DNA of 12,897 bases, from assembly GCA_003694775.1 (NCBI GenBank), contig RFJV01000108.1, positions 1 through 12,897 of the forward strand, in the 5' to 3' direction. The translations under genes and the position numbers were made by a program. Below, piece by piece: positions 6,802 through 12,805 of this stretch. Numbering within the stretch: position 1 is the stretch's first letter; every line of letters begins with the position of its first letter. This DNA comes from Chloroflexota bacterium (GTDB taxonomy: Bacteria > Chloroflexota > Anaerolineae > 4572-78 > J111). The notes beneath the pieces are model-generated. The model saw only the letters and a list, made by a program, of their open reading frames with translations. It was not told the DNA's origin and made no database searches.

Positions 6802-8055
6802 TTGAACCTGCAATTTACCCGTTTTACCCTGTCCAATGGTCTGGAACTGATTGTCAAGGAAAACCACTTTGCCCAAAGTGTGGTGGTGCGAGGCTACATT
6901 CCCGGCGGGGCCAATCTGGATACGGCCAACCAGGCCGGACGGGCCTCCTTTGCCGCCCAGGCGATGCGCCGCGGCGCGGGGCGCCGCACCTTTGCCGAAA
7001 TTAACGAGGCCGTAGAAGCAGTTGGCGCCAGCGTCTATGTCAATGCCGGACGGCACACCGTCGGCTTTGGCGGCAAATCGCTGGCCGAAGATTTTAGCCT
7101 GCTGGTGGAAATTCTGTCCGACATCCTGCAAGCGCCCACTTTTCCGCCCGCAGAAATAGAAAAACTGCGGGGCCAGATTATCACCAGTTTGCAGGAGGAT
7201 GAGGACGACACCCGCAGTGTGGCCCAGCGGCTGTTCCGCGAACTCCTCTACGGCCCAGACCATCCCTACGGACGCCCGGTTGACGGCACGCTGACCACCG
7301 TTCCCCGCCTGACCCGCGACGACCTGCTGACCTTTTACCGCCGCCTGCATCCCCACGGCGGAGCCGTGGTGGTGGTGGGCGACATTCAGCCGCAAGCGGT
7401 GTACGAGGCGCTGGAGCAGACCCTGGCCGGCTGGCGGCCCGACCAGCCACCACCCGCCGATGACCTGCCGCCCGTCTCCCCTCCCGCGACCGCGGTCCGG
7501 CAGGTCCGGGCAATGCCCCAAAAATCCCAGGCCGACCTGGTGCTGGGCTGGATTGGCCCCTCGCGCCAGGCCGACGACTACTACGCCGCGCTGGTCGCCG
7601 ATACCATCTTGGGTCACCTTGGTTTGGGCGGGCGCATTGGCCGGACCGTGCGGGATGAACACGGGATGGCCTATTATGCCCGGTCTGCCCTGTACGGCGG
7701 GCCGGGGCCGGGACCGTGGTTTGTGTATGCCGGGGTTAATCCGGCCGGCCTGGACCGGGCGGTCGAACTGATTCTGGAGGAAACACGGCGCTTCCGCGAA
7801 TCGCCGGTGACCGGACAGGAGCTGGAGGATGCCCAATCGTTCCTGACCGGCGTCCTGCCCTTGCAGATGGAATCGAACGAGGGCGTTGCCTCAACCCTGC
7901 TGGATATGCACCTGTACAATCTGGGTGATGATTTTATCACCCGCTACCCCGCCCTGATTCGGGGGGTCACGGTAGATGATGTTCAGGCGGTGGCCCAGAA
8001 GTATCTCAGCGAGGAATGGTACGCCCTGTCGATTGCCGGGCCGGTCAATTCCTGA
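6802..8055 (+). CDS. M16-family peptidase, non-catalytic (R/Y) subunit
   Basis: A 417-residue M16 half whose zinc-binding motif is lost: the position of HxxEH reads SFAAQ (49-53). The fold is still recognisable, with N-terminal FTLSNGLELIVKE, the region PYGRPVDGT (165-173), and a C-terminal domain carrying R284 and Y291 in VRDEHGMAYY. This is the R/Y pair that positions substrate. This matches the non-catalytic partner of heterodimeric M16B enzymes (known for mitochondrial processing peptidase and a Sphingomonas pair), complementing the upstream zinc-bearing subunit. It starts at TTG 6802 with GGAG at 6791-6794 (7-nt spacing). The ATG at 6785 is out of frame. A Pro-rich hinge (about 222-240) joins the domains. 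It is the last gene of the unit, and the terminator at 8115 follows. Confidence 0.9.
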   Translation: MNLQFTRFTLSNGLELIVKENHFAQSVVVRGYIPGGANLDTANQAGRASFAAQAMRRGAGRRTFAEINEAVEAVGASVYVNAGRHTVGFGGKSLAEDFSLLVEILSDILQAPTFPPAEIEKLRGQIITSLQEDEDDTRSVAQRLFRELLYGPDHPYGRPVDGTLTTVPRLTRDDLLTFYRRLHPHGGAVVVVGDIQPQAVYEALEQTLAGWRPDQPPPADDLPPVSPPATAVRQVRAMPQKSQADLVLGWIGPSRQADDYYAALVADTILGHLGLGGRIGRTVRDEHGMAYYARSALYGGPGPGPWFVYAGVNPAGLDRAVELILEETRRFRESPVTGQELEDAQSFLTGVLPLQMESNEGVASTLLDMHLYNLGDDFITRYPALIRGVTVDDVQAVAQKYLSEEWYALSIAGPVNS

Positions 8056-8114
8056 TTATCTGAGCGGAACTGGCGAGCATCGACACCGGGCCGCAGTCTG
8101 AATCGGTCCAAAAG

Positions 8115-8152
8115 AAAGCCGGAGCATCACCTGGATGATGCCCCGGCTTTTT
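8115..8152. terminator. Bidirectional terminator between convergent operons
   Basis: AAAGCCGG+GCATCA (8115-8129) pairs with TGATGC+CCGGCTTT (8136-8150), 14 bp with one A/C mismatch and a 6-nt loop. The plus-strand tail is five T in all. On the minus strand the hairpin ends in CTTTCTTTT. It serves the M16 gene from the left and the Thr/Pro operon from the right. Confidence 0.88.
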
Positions 8153-8169
8153 GCGTTCCGCGAATCCCG

Positions 8170-9069
8170 TTAGCGAATTTCGAACAGCTTTACCGCGGCA
8201 ATGGTATCGTTGACGTACAGCTCCAGCTTGTACAGACCCGGCCCCTGCGGGGTCATAAAGCTGTACGATACACCTCTTTGCCCGTAGCTCCATTCCGTTT
8301 CATCGCGAGCGAACTCCACCCCATTTCTGTACCACACCGAAGTAAATTTTAGCCCGTTCTGCATGTTGCTGAACGGGTATGAGGCATAGATACGTTGGAC
8401 ACCGGCAGGAAAACGGTCGGCGGGGTCGGCCACTTCGAACTGGTCGGTGATTTCTGTGCCAAAGGCAATTGGCCCCAGCTTGACCCCCGGCGGTGCGGGG
8501 GTGCGGTTTTCTGGAGCGACGGGGACAGGGGTTGGCGTGTTTGTCGGCGGCACCGGGCTTGGGGTTGGCGTGGCGGTGGGGGAGTGTGTCGGCGTGGGGG
8601 TGAGGGTAGGTGTGGAGGTGGATGTGGGAGTAGGCGTGGGAGTGCTGGCCGGCGCGGGCAGGGCCGTTGCCGTGGGTACAGCCGGTACCGCGGTATCTGT
8701 TGGGACAGGGAGCAAGGTCGGCGTGTCGGGGACGGCGGCAGGTTCCTGGGCTACGGCCGTGGGTTCGGGGGGCAGGGGAGTGAGGGTAGGGCCGGATAGG
8801 GACGCGGCCTCGGTGGGGGGTGCGGATGGGGTGGCGGGTATCAATTGGCGGGTCGCCAGCCAGCCTCCGGCAAACAGAGCGGCCAATGCCAGCCAGATGA
8901 CCACCGACAGCCGCGCCCGCCGTGCCCGGAGGGTTTCTTCTTCTTTGACAATGGGAAAAATGGCACTGCGGGCTTCGCGGCTGGATCGCAGGGCAACCAG
9001 GGCGGCAATGACAGCCGCGCCACAGCTTACTGCGGCCAGGATGAGCAGGATGGTCGGTATTGATGGCAT
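8170..9069 (-). CDS. Membrane protein with Thr/Pro linker and C-terminal beta-rich domain
   Basis: A 299-residue protein of unknown function. Two TM segments (about 7-27 and 54-74) flank a short charged loop rich in Arg/Glu. A Thr/Pro/Ala-rich low-complexity linker follows (about 79-190), then a compact domain (195-299). That domain has alternating aromatic/hydrophobic strands (for example FTSVWYRNGVEF and GLYKLELYVND) and looks like an Ig-like or other beta-sandwich module. By the usual logic of such proteins the linker would span the cell wall and the domain face outward; topology is inferred. The ATG at 9069 has GGAG 7 nt upstream, and that SD overlaps the end of the upstream gene (4-bp gap), so the two are translationally coupled. 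The C-terminal domain resembles ones seen after TPTP linkers in Chloroflexota, but I cannot name the family. Confidence 0.85.
   Translation of the reverse strand: MPSIPTILLILAAVSCGAAVIAALVALRSSREARSAIFPIVKEEETLRARRARLSVVIWLALAALFAGGWLATRQLIPATPSAPPTEAASLSGPTLTPLPPEPTAVAQEPAAVPDTPTLLPVPTDTAVPAVPTATALPAPASTPTPTPTSTSTPTLTPTPTHSPTATPTPSPVPPTNTPTPVPVAPENRTPAPPGVKLGPIAFGTEITDQFEVADPADRFPAGVQRIYASYPFSNMQNGLKFTSVWYRNGVEFARDETEWSYGQRGVSYSFMTPQGPGLYKLELYVNDTIAAVKLFEIR
8761..8791 (+). other. Potential G-quadruplex motif in linker coding DNA
   Basis: The plus strand reads G3-TTC-G6-CA-G4-AGTGA-G3-TA-G3, five G-runs with short loops, inside the Thr/Pro linker of the two-TM protein. As in the other linkers, the G-rich strand is the template strand. 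Confidence 0.5.
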
Positions 9070-9073
9070 TCAG

Positions 9074-9970
9074 CTACTCCAAAATTTCTATCTGGCCTGG
9101 CGTTTCAACGATGATTTCCGGTGCGCCCTGATACATTTTGACCAGGCCGGTCACCAGGATAGTTTTTTGCCGGTAATATTCCTCCGGTGGGGCGGGAAAT
9201 CGGCCCCAGGCATCGGGAAAGATGACAACCTTGAAAGTGTTCCGGTAATCAGAATCGAAGTTCAGAAAAACTACTTTCCCTGAATTATACGTGGCAACGA
9301 CTTTTCCCTTTACTGTCACCTGCTGGTTGGCATAATTTGCCGCCTCCTGCCAGGATACGACATCACCTGCGGTGGGTGACGCCGGGGCCGGTGTGTCCTC
9401 AGCGGGCGGCTCCGTTGGGACCGGCGTGTCTGCCGGTGGGCACTGGCAGGCGGCAAACAGGGATTCGCCCGGTTGCAGGGCTATCTCAATTTGTTGGGGG
9501 TCACGAACGATAATTTCCGGTTTGTTCTGGTACAGCTTTACCTGGCCCTCTATTCTGACCAGCCGTCCATTGTACAGCGTTTCCGGCGAGGCTGAAAATT
9601 TGGACCAGTCTTCGGCAAAGATAACGGCAGAAAATTCATCTCCGGTGGGGCCAAGATGCAGAAACACGGCTTTTCCCGAATTGTAGCTGTTGAGCACGAC
9701 TCCTTCCACCGTTACCGCTTCGCCCACAAAGGCCGCGGTATCTTCTGCGGGGATGACATCATCCCGCTCGCCCCGCGGCCAGACGACCGGACTGGCAGAG
9801 GGGACGCTGGCAGAGGCAGGGGGAGGGGTGTACGTGGGGTAGGGTGTGTAGGTGGGGTAGGGAGTATAGGTTGGCGCGGGGGTTGGTGCGGCAGACTGGC
9901 AGGCTGTGCTCAAGATGAACAGGATAAACAGTGGTGTCACTTTGACCAGACAGTACAGAATACGGGTCAT
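9074..9970 (-). CDS. Secreted probable lipoprotein with two OB-fold-like repeats
   Basis: A 298-residue exported protein. The signal segment (about 8-23) ends in LSTAC with C24; the lipobox is imperfect (Leu at -4, Ser at -3), so lipidation is likely but not certain. A Tyr/Thr/Pro repeat (YTPYPT units, about 35-50) follows. Two homologous domains come next, at about 73-155 and 186-298. Each has the order VTVxGxV, YNSGKxVFL (96-104 and 208-216), a central xVIFxxxWxxF and a closing YQxxPEIIV...QIEI. The pattern fits small OB-fold domains as in secreted nucleic-acid- or ligand-binding OB proteins, but the ligand is unknown. The linker between the repeats (about 170-185) is Pro/Thr-rich with CQC near its start. 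The ATG has AAGGA at 8-nt spacing. It is the middle gene of a minus-strand operon. Confidence 0.85.
   Translation of the reverse strand: MTRILYCLVKVTPLFILFILSTACQSAAPTPAPTYTPYPTYTPYPTYTPPPASASVPSASPVVWPRGERDDVIPAEDTAAFVGEAVTVEGVVLNSYNSGKAVFLHLGPTGDEFSAVIFAEDWSKFSASPETLYNGRLVRIEGQVKLYQNKPEIIVRDPQQIEIALQPGESLFAACQCPPADTPVPTEPPAEDTPAPASPTAGDVVSWQEAANYANQQVTVKGKVVATYNSGKVVFLNFDSDYRNTFKVVIFPDAWGRFPAPPEEYYRQKTILVTGLVKMYQGAPEIIVETPGQIEILE
9819..9844 (+). other. Potential G-quadruplex motif in linker coding DNA
   Basis: The plus strand (template strand for this gene) reads G5-A-G4-(7 nt)-G4-TA-G3, a complete four-run G-quadruplex pattern. It lies in the Tyr/Thr/Pro linker of the OB-fold protein. Confidence 0.5.
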
Positions 9971-10018
9971 CTGGCTTATCCTTTTATTCTGTTGGCAATT
10001 TTTATCGCTGGCCCGCGG

Positions 10019-10774
10019 TTATGGTGTTGGCGTAACCGTTGGCGGCACGGTAGTCGGCGTATCGGTAGGGGGAACCGGCGTTGGTGTATCGGTAGGAGGA
10101 AGCGGCGTTGGTGTGTCGGTGGGCGGGACAGGGGTGGGGGTGTCTGTTGGTGGGACAGGAGTTGGGGTATCTGTTGGCGGGACAGGAGTTGGGGTGTCTG
10201 TTGGCGGAACGGGGGTATTGGTTGCCGTTGGCGGTACGGGGGTCGGGGTGCTGGTAGGGGGAATGGGAGTCGGAGTGCTGGTAGGTGGAACAGGCGTAGG
10301 TGTATTGGTCGCGGTTGGCGTGTGGGTGGGGGTCGGGGTGACGGTTGGGGTGCTGGTTGGGGTCAGCGTTCCGGTTGGGGTGGCGGTAGGCGTTTGCGGA
10401 ATCGGGGTAGGGGTATCGGTCGGCGGAATCGGAGTGGGGGTGCTGGTGGGCGTATCGGTTGGCGGAACGGTGGGGAAGATTTGGGTTGGTGTCGGTTCCA
10501 GGGTAGGCGTGGCGGTAAACAGAACCGGTGCGCCCGGTGTTGCGGTTGGTGTTGGCGTGTCGGTTGGCGAAGCCGGCGATAGGACCGGGACAGGCGTGGC
10601 TGTGGCGGGGACAAACAGGGGGGTCGGCGTTGGCGGCTGGATGGGCGGTGCCCAGGCCAGGGCCAGGATGCCAATGCAGTAGCAGGGGATGGTGGTCAGA
10701 ATAATGCCAAGCAGAAGGCCGTAAATATTGCGCTTGCGCGGGGGTAGGGTGTCAAACCATTGGGTCAGATTCAT
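10019..10774 (-). CDS. Membrane-anchored Thr/Pro-repeat stalk protein, no globular domain
   Basis: A 251-residue protein of unknown function. A short basic N-terminus (PPRKR) precedes one TM segment (about 18-42). Everything from about residue 45 to the stop is Thr/Pro/Val-rich. The last 60 residues are a nearly perfect 9-residue repeat (TDTPTPVPP, six units at 192-245). No folded C-terminal domain follows, unlike the two downstream genes, where similar linkers lead into domains. It may be a surface spacer or brush, possibly O-glycosylated. Alternatively it is the remnant of a larger protein whose distal domain was lost. The ATG at 10774 has only a weak AGGCGA-type SD. The promoter at 10810-10838 precedes it, and the OB-fold lipoprotein gene starts 48 bp after the stop, so the three Thr/Pro genes form one operon. 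Confidence 0.75.
   Translation of the reverse strand: MNLTQWFDTLPPRKRNIYGLLLGIILTTIPCYCIGILALAWAPPIQPPTPTPLFVPATATPVPVLSPASPTDTPTPTATPGAPVLFTATPTLEPTPTQIFPTVPPTDTPTSTPTPIPPTDTPTPIPQTPTATPTGTLTPTSTPTVTPTPTHTPTATNTPTPVPPTSTPTPIPPTSTPTPVPPTATNTPVPPTDTPTPVPPTDTPTPVPPTDTPTPVPPTDTPTPLPPTDTPTPVPPTDTPTTVPPTVTPTP
10040..10201 (-). repeat. 27-bp coding tandem repeat (six units)
   Basis: Six consecutive 27-bp units encode TDTPTPVPP with minor variants (one LPP, one TTV). Degenerate units continue upstream to about 10280. Frame-preserving length and high similarity favour slippage or recombination, so copy number is likely to vary between strains and may be misassembled from short reads. Confidence 0.75.
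10121..10140 (+). other. Potential G-quadruplex motif in stalk coding DNA
   Basis: The plus strand reads G3-C-G3-ACA-G4-T-G5, a compact four-run G-quadruplex pattern. It sits inside the 27-bp tandem repeats of the stalk gene and is again on the template strand. Confidence 0.5.
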
Positions 10775-10809
10775 TGTAAGCCGGTCGCCTGGAGTGAATT
10801 TTCAGGGGC

Positions 10810-10838
10810 ATGATAGAGGCAGGCGGGGGAGTTGTCAA
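10810..10838 (-). promoter_or_regulatory. Sigma70-type promoter of the Thr/Pro surface operon
   Basis: Reading the minus strand, TTGACA (10838-10833) is followed after 17 bp by TATCAT (10815-10810). A start near 10803 leaves a leader of about 28 nt before the stalk gene's ATG. The promoter fills the 77-bp gap after the NYN nuclease gene, where no terminator is visible. Confidence 0.75.
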
Positions 10839-10851
10839 AATGAGCAGGAGT

Positions 10852-11331
10852 TTATGACGACCGGCGTTTTTTGAAGATTTCCAGCCACTCCCTGACTTCT
10901 TCCTCGGAGAGGGAAATGTCGGCCTGGGCCTTGTCCGGTGTGCTGGACGGTTCGTCGAGGGCCAGAAGCTGTTGGCTGAATTCGGCAGAAGTGACCACCC
11001 GGACGCGGGCCAGCCGGGCGGCCTGCTGGATGCGCCGGTCGGAGGTGACTACCGCCACCGCCTGGGGATTTTTGACCTGCTCCAGCCGCCGGATGATGAG
11101 CTGGTCGGCGGTTTTGCCGTGGGGGGCAAAGCGGATGGCAACACCGCCTTGCTTCTGCCTGTTGGCCGGATGGTAAGCCGAGCCGGGGTCGAAAAACACG
11201 GTTATCTGGTGACCGGTGCGCGCCCGGAACCGGCGCAGGTAAGCCAGCAGTTCGGCCTCGTCGTGGGGGTCGTTCAGCCGCAGGTTGGGCATTCTGCCGA
11301 TAAGATTGTGACCGTCAATGAGCCAATGCAT
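10852..11331 (-). CDS. YacP-like NYN-domain RNase
   Basis: A 159-residue PIN/NYN-fold protein like YacP. The Bacillus member (Rae1) is a ribosome-associated mRNA endonuclease (family knowledge). Supporting motifs are LIDGHNLIG with D6 and N9 at the N-terminus, an acidic stretch DPHDEAELL (21-29), the strand ITVFFDPG with D48, KTADQLIIRRL with D76, and AVAVVTSDRRIQ with D98. The spread acidic residues would bind catalytic Mg2+. A charged C-terminal tail (about 125-159), ending in a helix and KKRRSS, could contact RNA. The start codon overlaps the upstream stop by one base (TGATG), so translation is coupled to the PPOX-like gene. No terminator is seen behind it. Target RNA and role are unknown. 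Confidence 0.85.
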   Translation of the reverse strand: MHWLIDGHNLIGRMPNLRLNDPHDEAELLAYLRRFRARTGHQITVFFDPGSAYHPANRQKQGGVAIRFAPHGKTADQLIIRRLEQVKNPQAVAVVTSDRRIQQAARLARVRVVTSAEFSQQLLALDEPSSTPDKAQADISLSEEEVREWLEIFKKRRSS

Positions 11332-11789
11332 CAGGCCAGCCTGAGTTCTTCCTTGTGCCCAAATCCCCGGCGGTTGTCAATCAGCCGAATCCAGGTGGGG
11401 GTAATGCGGTAGAAGGTCACCAGGGATAACGCCATTTCCAATACTTTATTTTGACCGATAAACGGGAATTTGTCCAGATAGACCTGCCGGGCACGGGCCG
11501 CGTCTTTGCCGGAGAGCGGCTCGCAGAGGCCTTCTAGCTGGAGACCCTGTATCTCCGACCAGCTTTGCCCGTCGGACTGGATGGTGGCGGCGATGCGGGG
11601 GTTGCTGGCGATGTTCCGGCTGTGTCGGGTTTTGGCCTCGGAGATGAAGATGAGGTGCAGGGCGGGGGTTTCGGCGTAGAAGAGGGCCGCGGCCTGGGGA
11701 CGGCCATCCTCTCCGACGGTCGCCAGGGTGAGGGTGGTGTGCTCCGCCAGGAACTGCCGGATACGGGCGCGCAGGTCGGCATTGGGCAT
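11331..11789 (-). CDS. YhbP/PPOX-like split-barrel flavin-binding protein
   Basis: A 152-residue member of the pyridoxamine-phosphate-oxidase-like FMN split barrel. It shows an N-terminal helix then TLATVGEDGRPQAAALFY (19-38), LHLIFISEAKTRHSRNI (44-60), the middle strand IQGLQLEGLCEPL (80-92) and the end IRLIDNRRGFGHKEEL (134-149). The EAKTRH...GFGHK arrangement resembles YhbP/UPF0306 more than true PdxH, so a role in vitamin B6 synthesis is unlikely; it may bind flavin, F420 or heme. It starts 3 bp after the UbiA-type gene and its stop overlaps the NYN start. Its constant company with a quinone-type prenyltransferase suggests a redox-related role, but this is inference. The SD before the ATG at 11789 is weak (GGCGGTG), consistent with coupling. 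Confidence 0.85.
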   Translation of the reverse strand: MPNADLRARIRQFLAEHTTLTLATVGEDGRPQAAALFYAETPALHLIFISEAKTRHSRNIASNPRIAATIQSDGQSWSEIQGLQLEGLCEPLSGKDAARARQVYLDKFPFIGQNKVLEMALSLVTFYRITPTWIRLIDNRRGFGHKEELRLA

Positions 11790-11792
11790 TGG

Positions 11793-12659
11793 TCACCGCC
11801 ACAGGGCCGCCAGGGTAGCGGCAAAAACGATGACGGCAATGTAGCCGTTGACGTTGAAGAAGGCGATGTCCAGCTTCGACAGGTCGGTGGGGGAAACCAG
11901 CGAATGCTCGTATACCAGCAGGCCGGCGGCAGTAACCACGCCGGCCCAGTAGGGCCAGCCCAGGCCCATCATCAGGCCGGCGGCGGCCAGGGCCAGGACG
12001 GTCAGAACGTGCATTGCCTGGGCGACCCGCAGGCCGGCGGCAATGCCAAAACGGGCCGGCACGGAATGGACGCCGTGGGTCCGGTCAAAATCAACATCCT
12101 GGCAGGCGTAAATCAGGTCGAAGCCGGCAATCCAGACGGTCACCGCGAACCACAGCACCCAGGCCGGCGGGTCGATGGAGCCGGTGACGGCAATCCAGCC
12201 GCCGGCCGCGGCCAGCCCGTCGGTGGCGCCCAGAATCCAGTGGCAGAACCAGGTAAAGCGTTTGGTGTAGCTGTAGCCTACCAGAAAGACCATCGCCGGG
12301 AGGGCCAGCCGGAAAGCCAGCGGATTGAGCATCCAGGCGGCCAGCATCAGCACGCCGAGCGAGACGATGCTGAAGGTCAGCACCGTCCCGGCCCGGACGC
12401 GGCCGGTAGGCAGTTCCCGGTTGGCGGTGCGGGGATTGAGCGCGTCGATGTGGCGGTCGATGTAGCGGTTGAAGGCCATCGCCGCAGAACGGGCCGCGGC
12501 CATAGCCACCGTCACCCAGAAGACCTGCAGCCAGGAGGGCCAGCCGCCGGCCGCGGGCGGCCAGCCCCGCGCCCCCAACAGCATCCCCAGGTAGGCAAAC
12601 GGCAGGGCAAAGATGGTGTGTTCGAATTTAATCAGATTCAGAAATGTGACAGGGTTCAA
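11793..12659 (-). CDS. ubiA: UbiA-family prenyltransferase (quinone biosynthesis, MqnP/UbiA-like)
   Basis: A polytopic membrane enzyme of 288 residues that attaches a polyprenyl chain to an aromatic acid. Both Mg2+/diphosphate motifs are visible: NRYIDRHID (N64, D68, D72) and DLIYACQDVDFDRTHG (D181, D188, D192). Around eight hydrophobic segments surround them. FEHTIFALPFAY (12-23) and ANRELPTG (79-86) are typical of the 'other UbiA' group, which includes MqnP of the futalosine menaquinone pathway as well as 4-hydroxybenzoate transferases; which substrate is used cannot be decided here. The start is TTG 12659, chosen because it gives the family N-terminus. No ATG or GTG in frame precedes it and no clear SD is seen. 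It is the first gene of a tight minus-strand unit (3-bp gap to the next). A weak promoter candidate (TTGCTG-N17-CACAAT) lies in the AT-rich spacer upstream. Confidence 0.92.
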   Translation of the reverse strand: MNPVTFLNLIKFEHTIFALPFAYLGMLLGARGWPPAAGGWPSWLQVFWVTVAMAAARSAAMAFNRYIDRHIDALNPRTANRELPTGRVRAGTVLTFSIVSLGVLMLAAWMLNPLAFRLALPAMVFLVGYSYTKRFTWFCHWILGATDGLAAAGGWIAVTGSIDPPAWVLWFAVTVWIAGFDLIYACQDVDFDRTHGVHSVPARFGIAAGLRVAQAMHVLTVLALAAAGLMMGLGWPYWAGVVTAAGLLVYEHSLVSPTDLSKLDIAFFNVNGYIAVIVFAATLAALWR

Positions 12660-12805
12660 TGGCCGACCAAGCGTATAAGCCAGTTATTTGGATTCTATTG
12701 TGCCTCAATTTTGATTGTCCAGCAAGAGAGCGGTATGTCGCTCCCCGGTTTGTTTGGCAAGATGTCAGGTGGGGAAATGTCTTTTTGTTCGGGTTGATGA
12801 AGAAA
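12660..12805. other. AT-richer intergenic spacer upstream of the UbiA-type gene
   Basis: No gene is supported here. The spacer is AT-richer than the flanking UbiA gene. It holds a weak minus-strand promoter candidate, TTGCTG-N17-CACAAT, but no clear terminator hairpin for the upstream membrane-protein gene. An open frame on the plus strand (12659-12862) crosses it but looks spurious. Confidence 0.4.

Noticed and set aside
5485..7836. 783-codon antisense frame opposite both M16 genes
   Set aside because: Stop-free only because of codon bias on the opposite strand. It spans two genuine M16 genes and their spacer and shows no domain pattern.
10040..10201. CRISPR-like array in the 27-bp repeats
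   Set aside because: Units are contiguous without spacers and encode a regular Thr/Pro peptide in frame.
9656..10682. Gly/Val/Arg-rich plus-strand frames over the stalk gene and its downstream gap
   Set aside because: They are translations of the complement of Thr/Pro codons (GGN GTN repeats). The minus-strand genes have promoter, SDs, TM or signal segments and a shared operon layout.
11565..12797. 410-codon plus-strand frame opposite the PPOX-like and UbiA-type genes
   Set aside because: It is a shadow of two clearly recognisable minus-strand genes and has a repetitive Gly/Gln/Asp composition without a domain.
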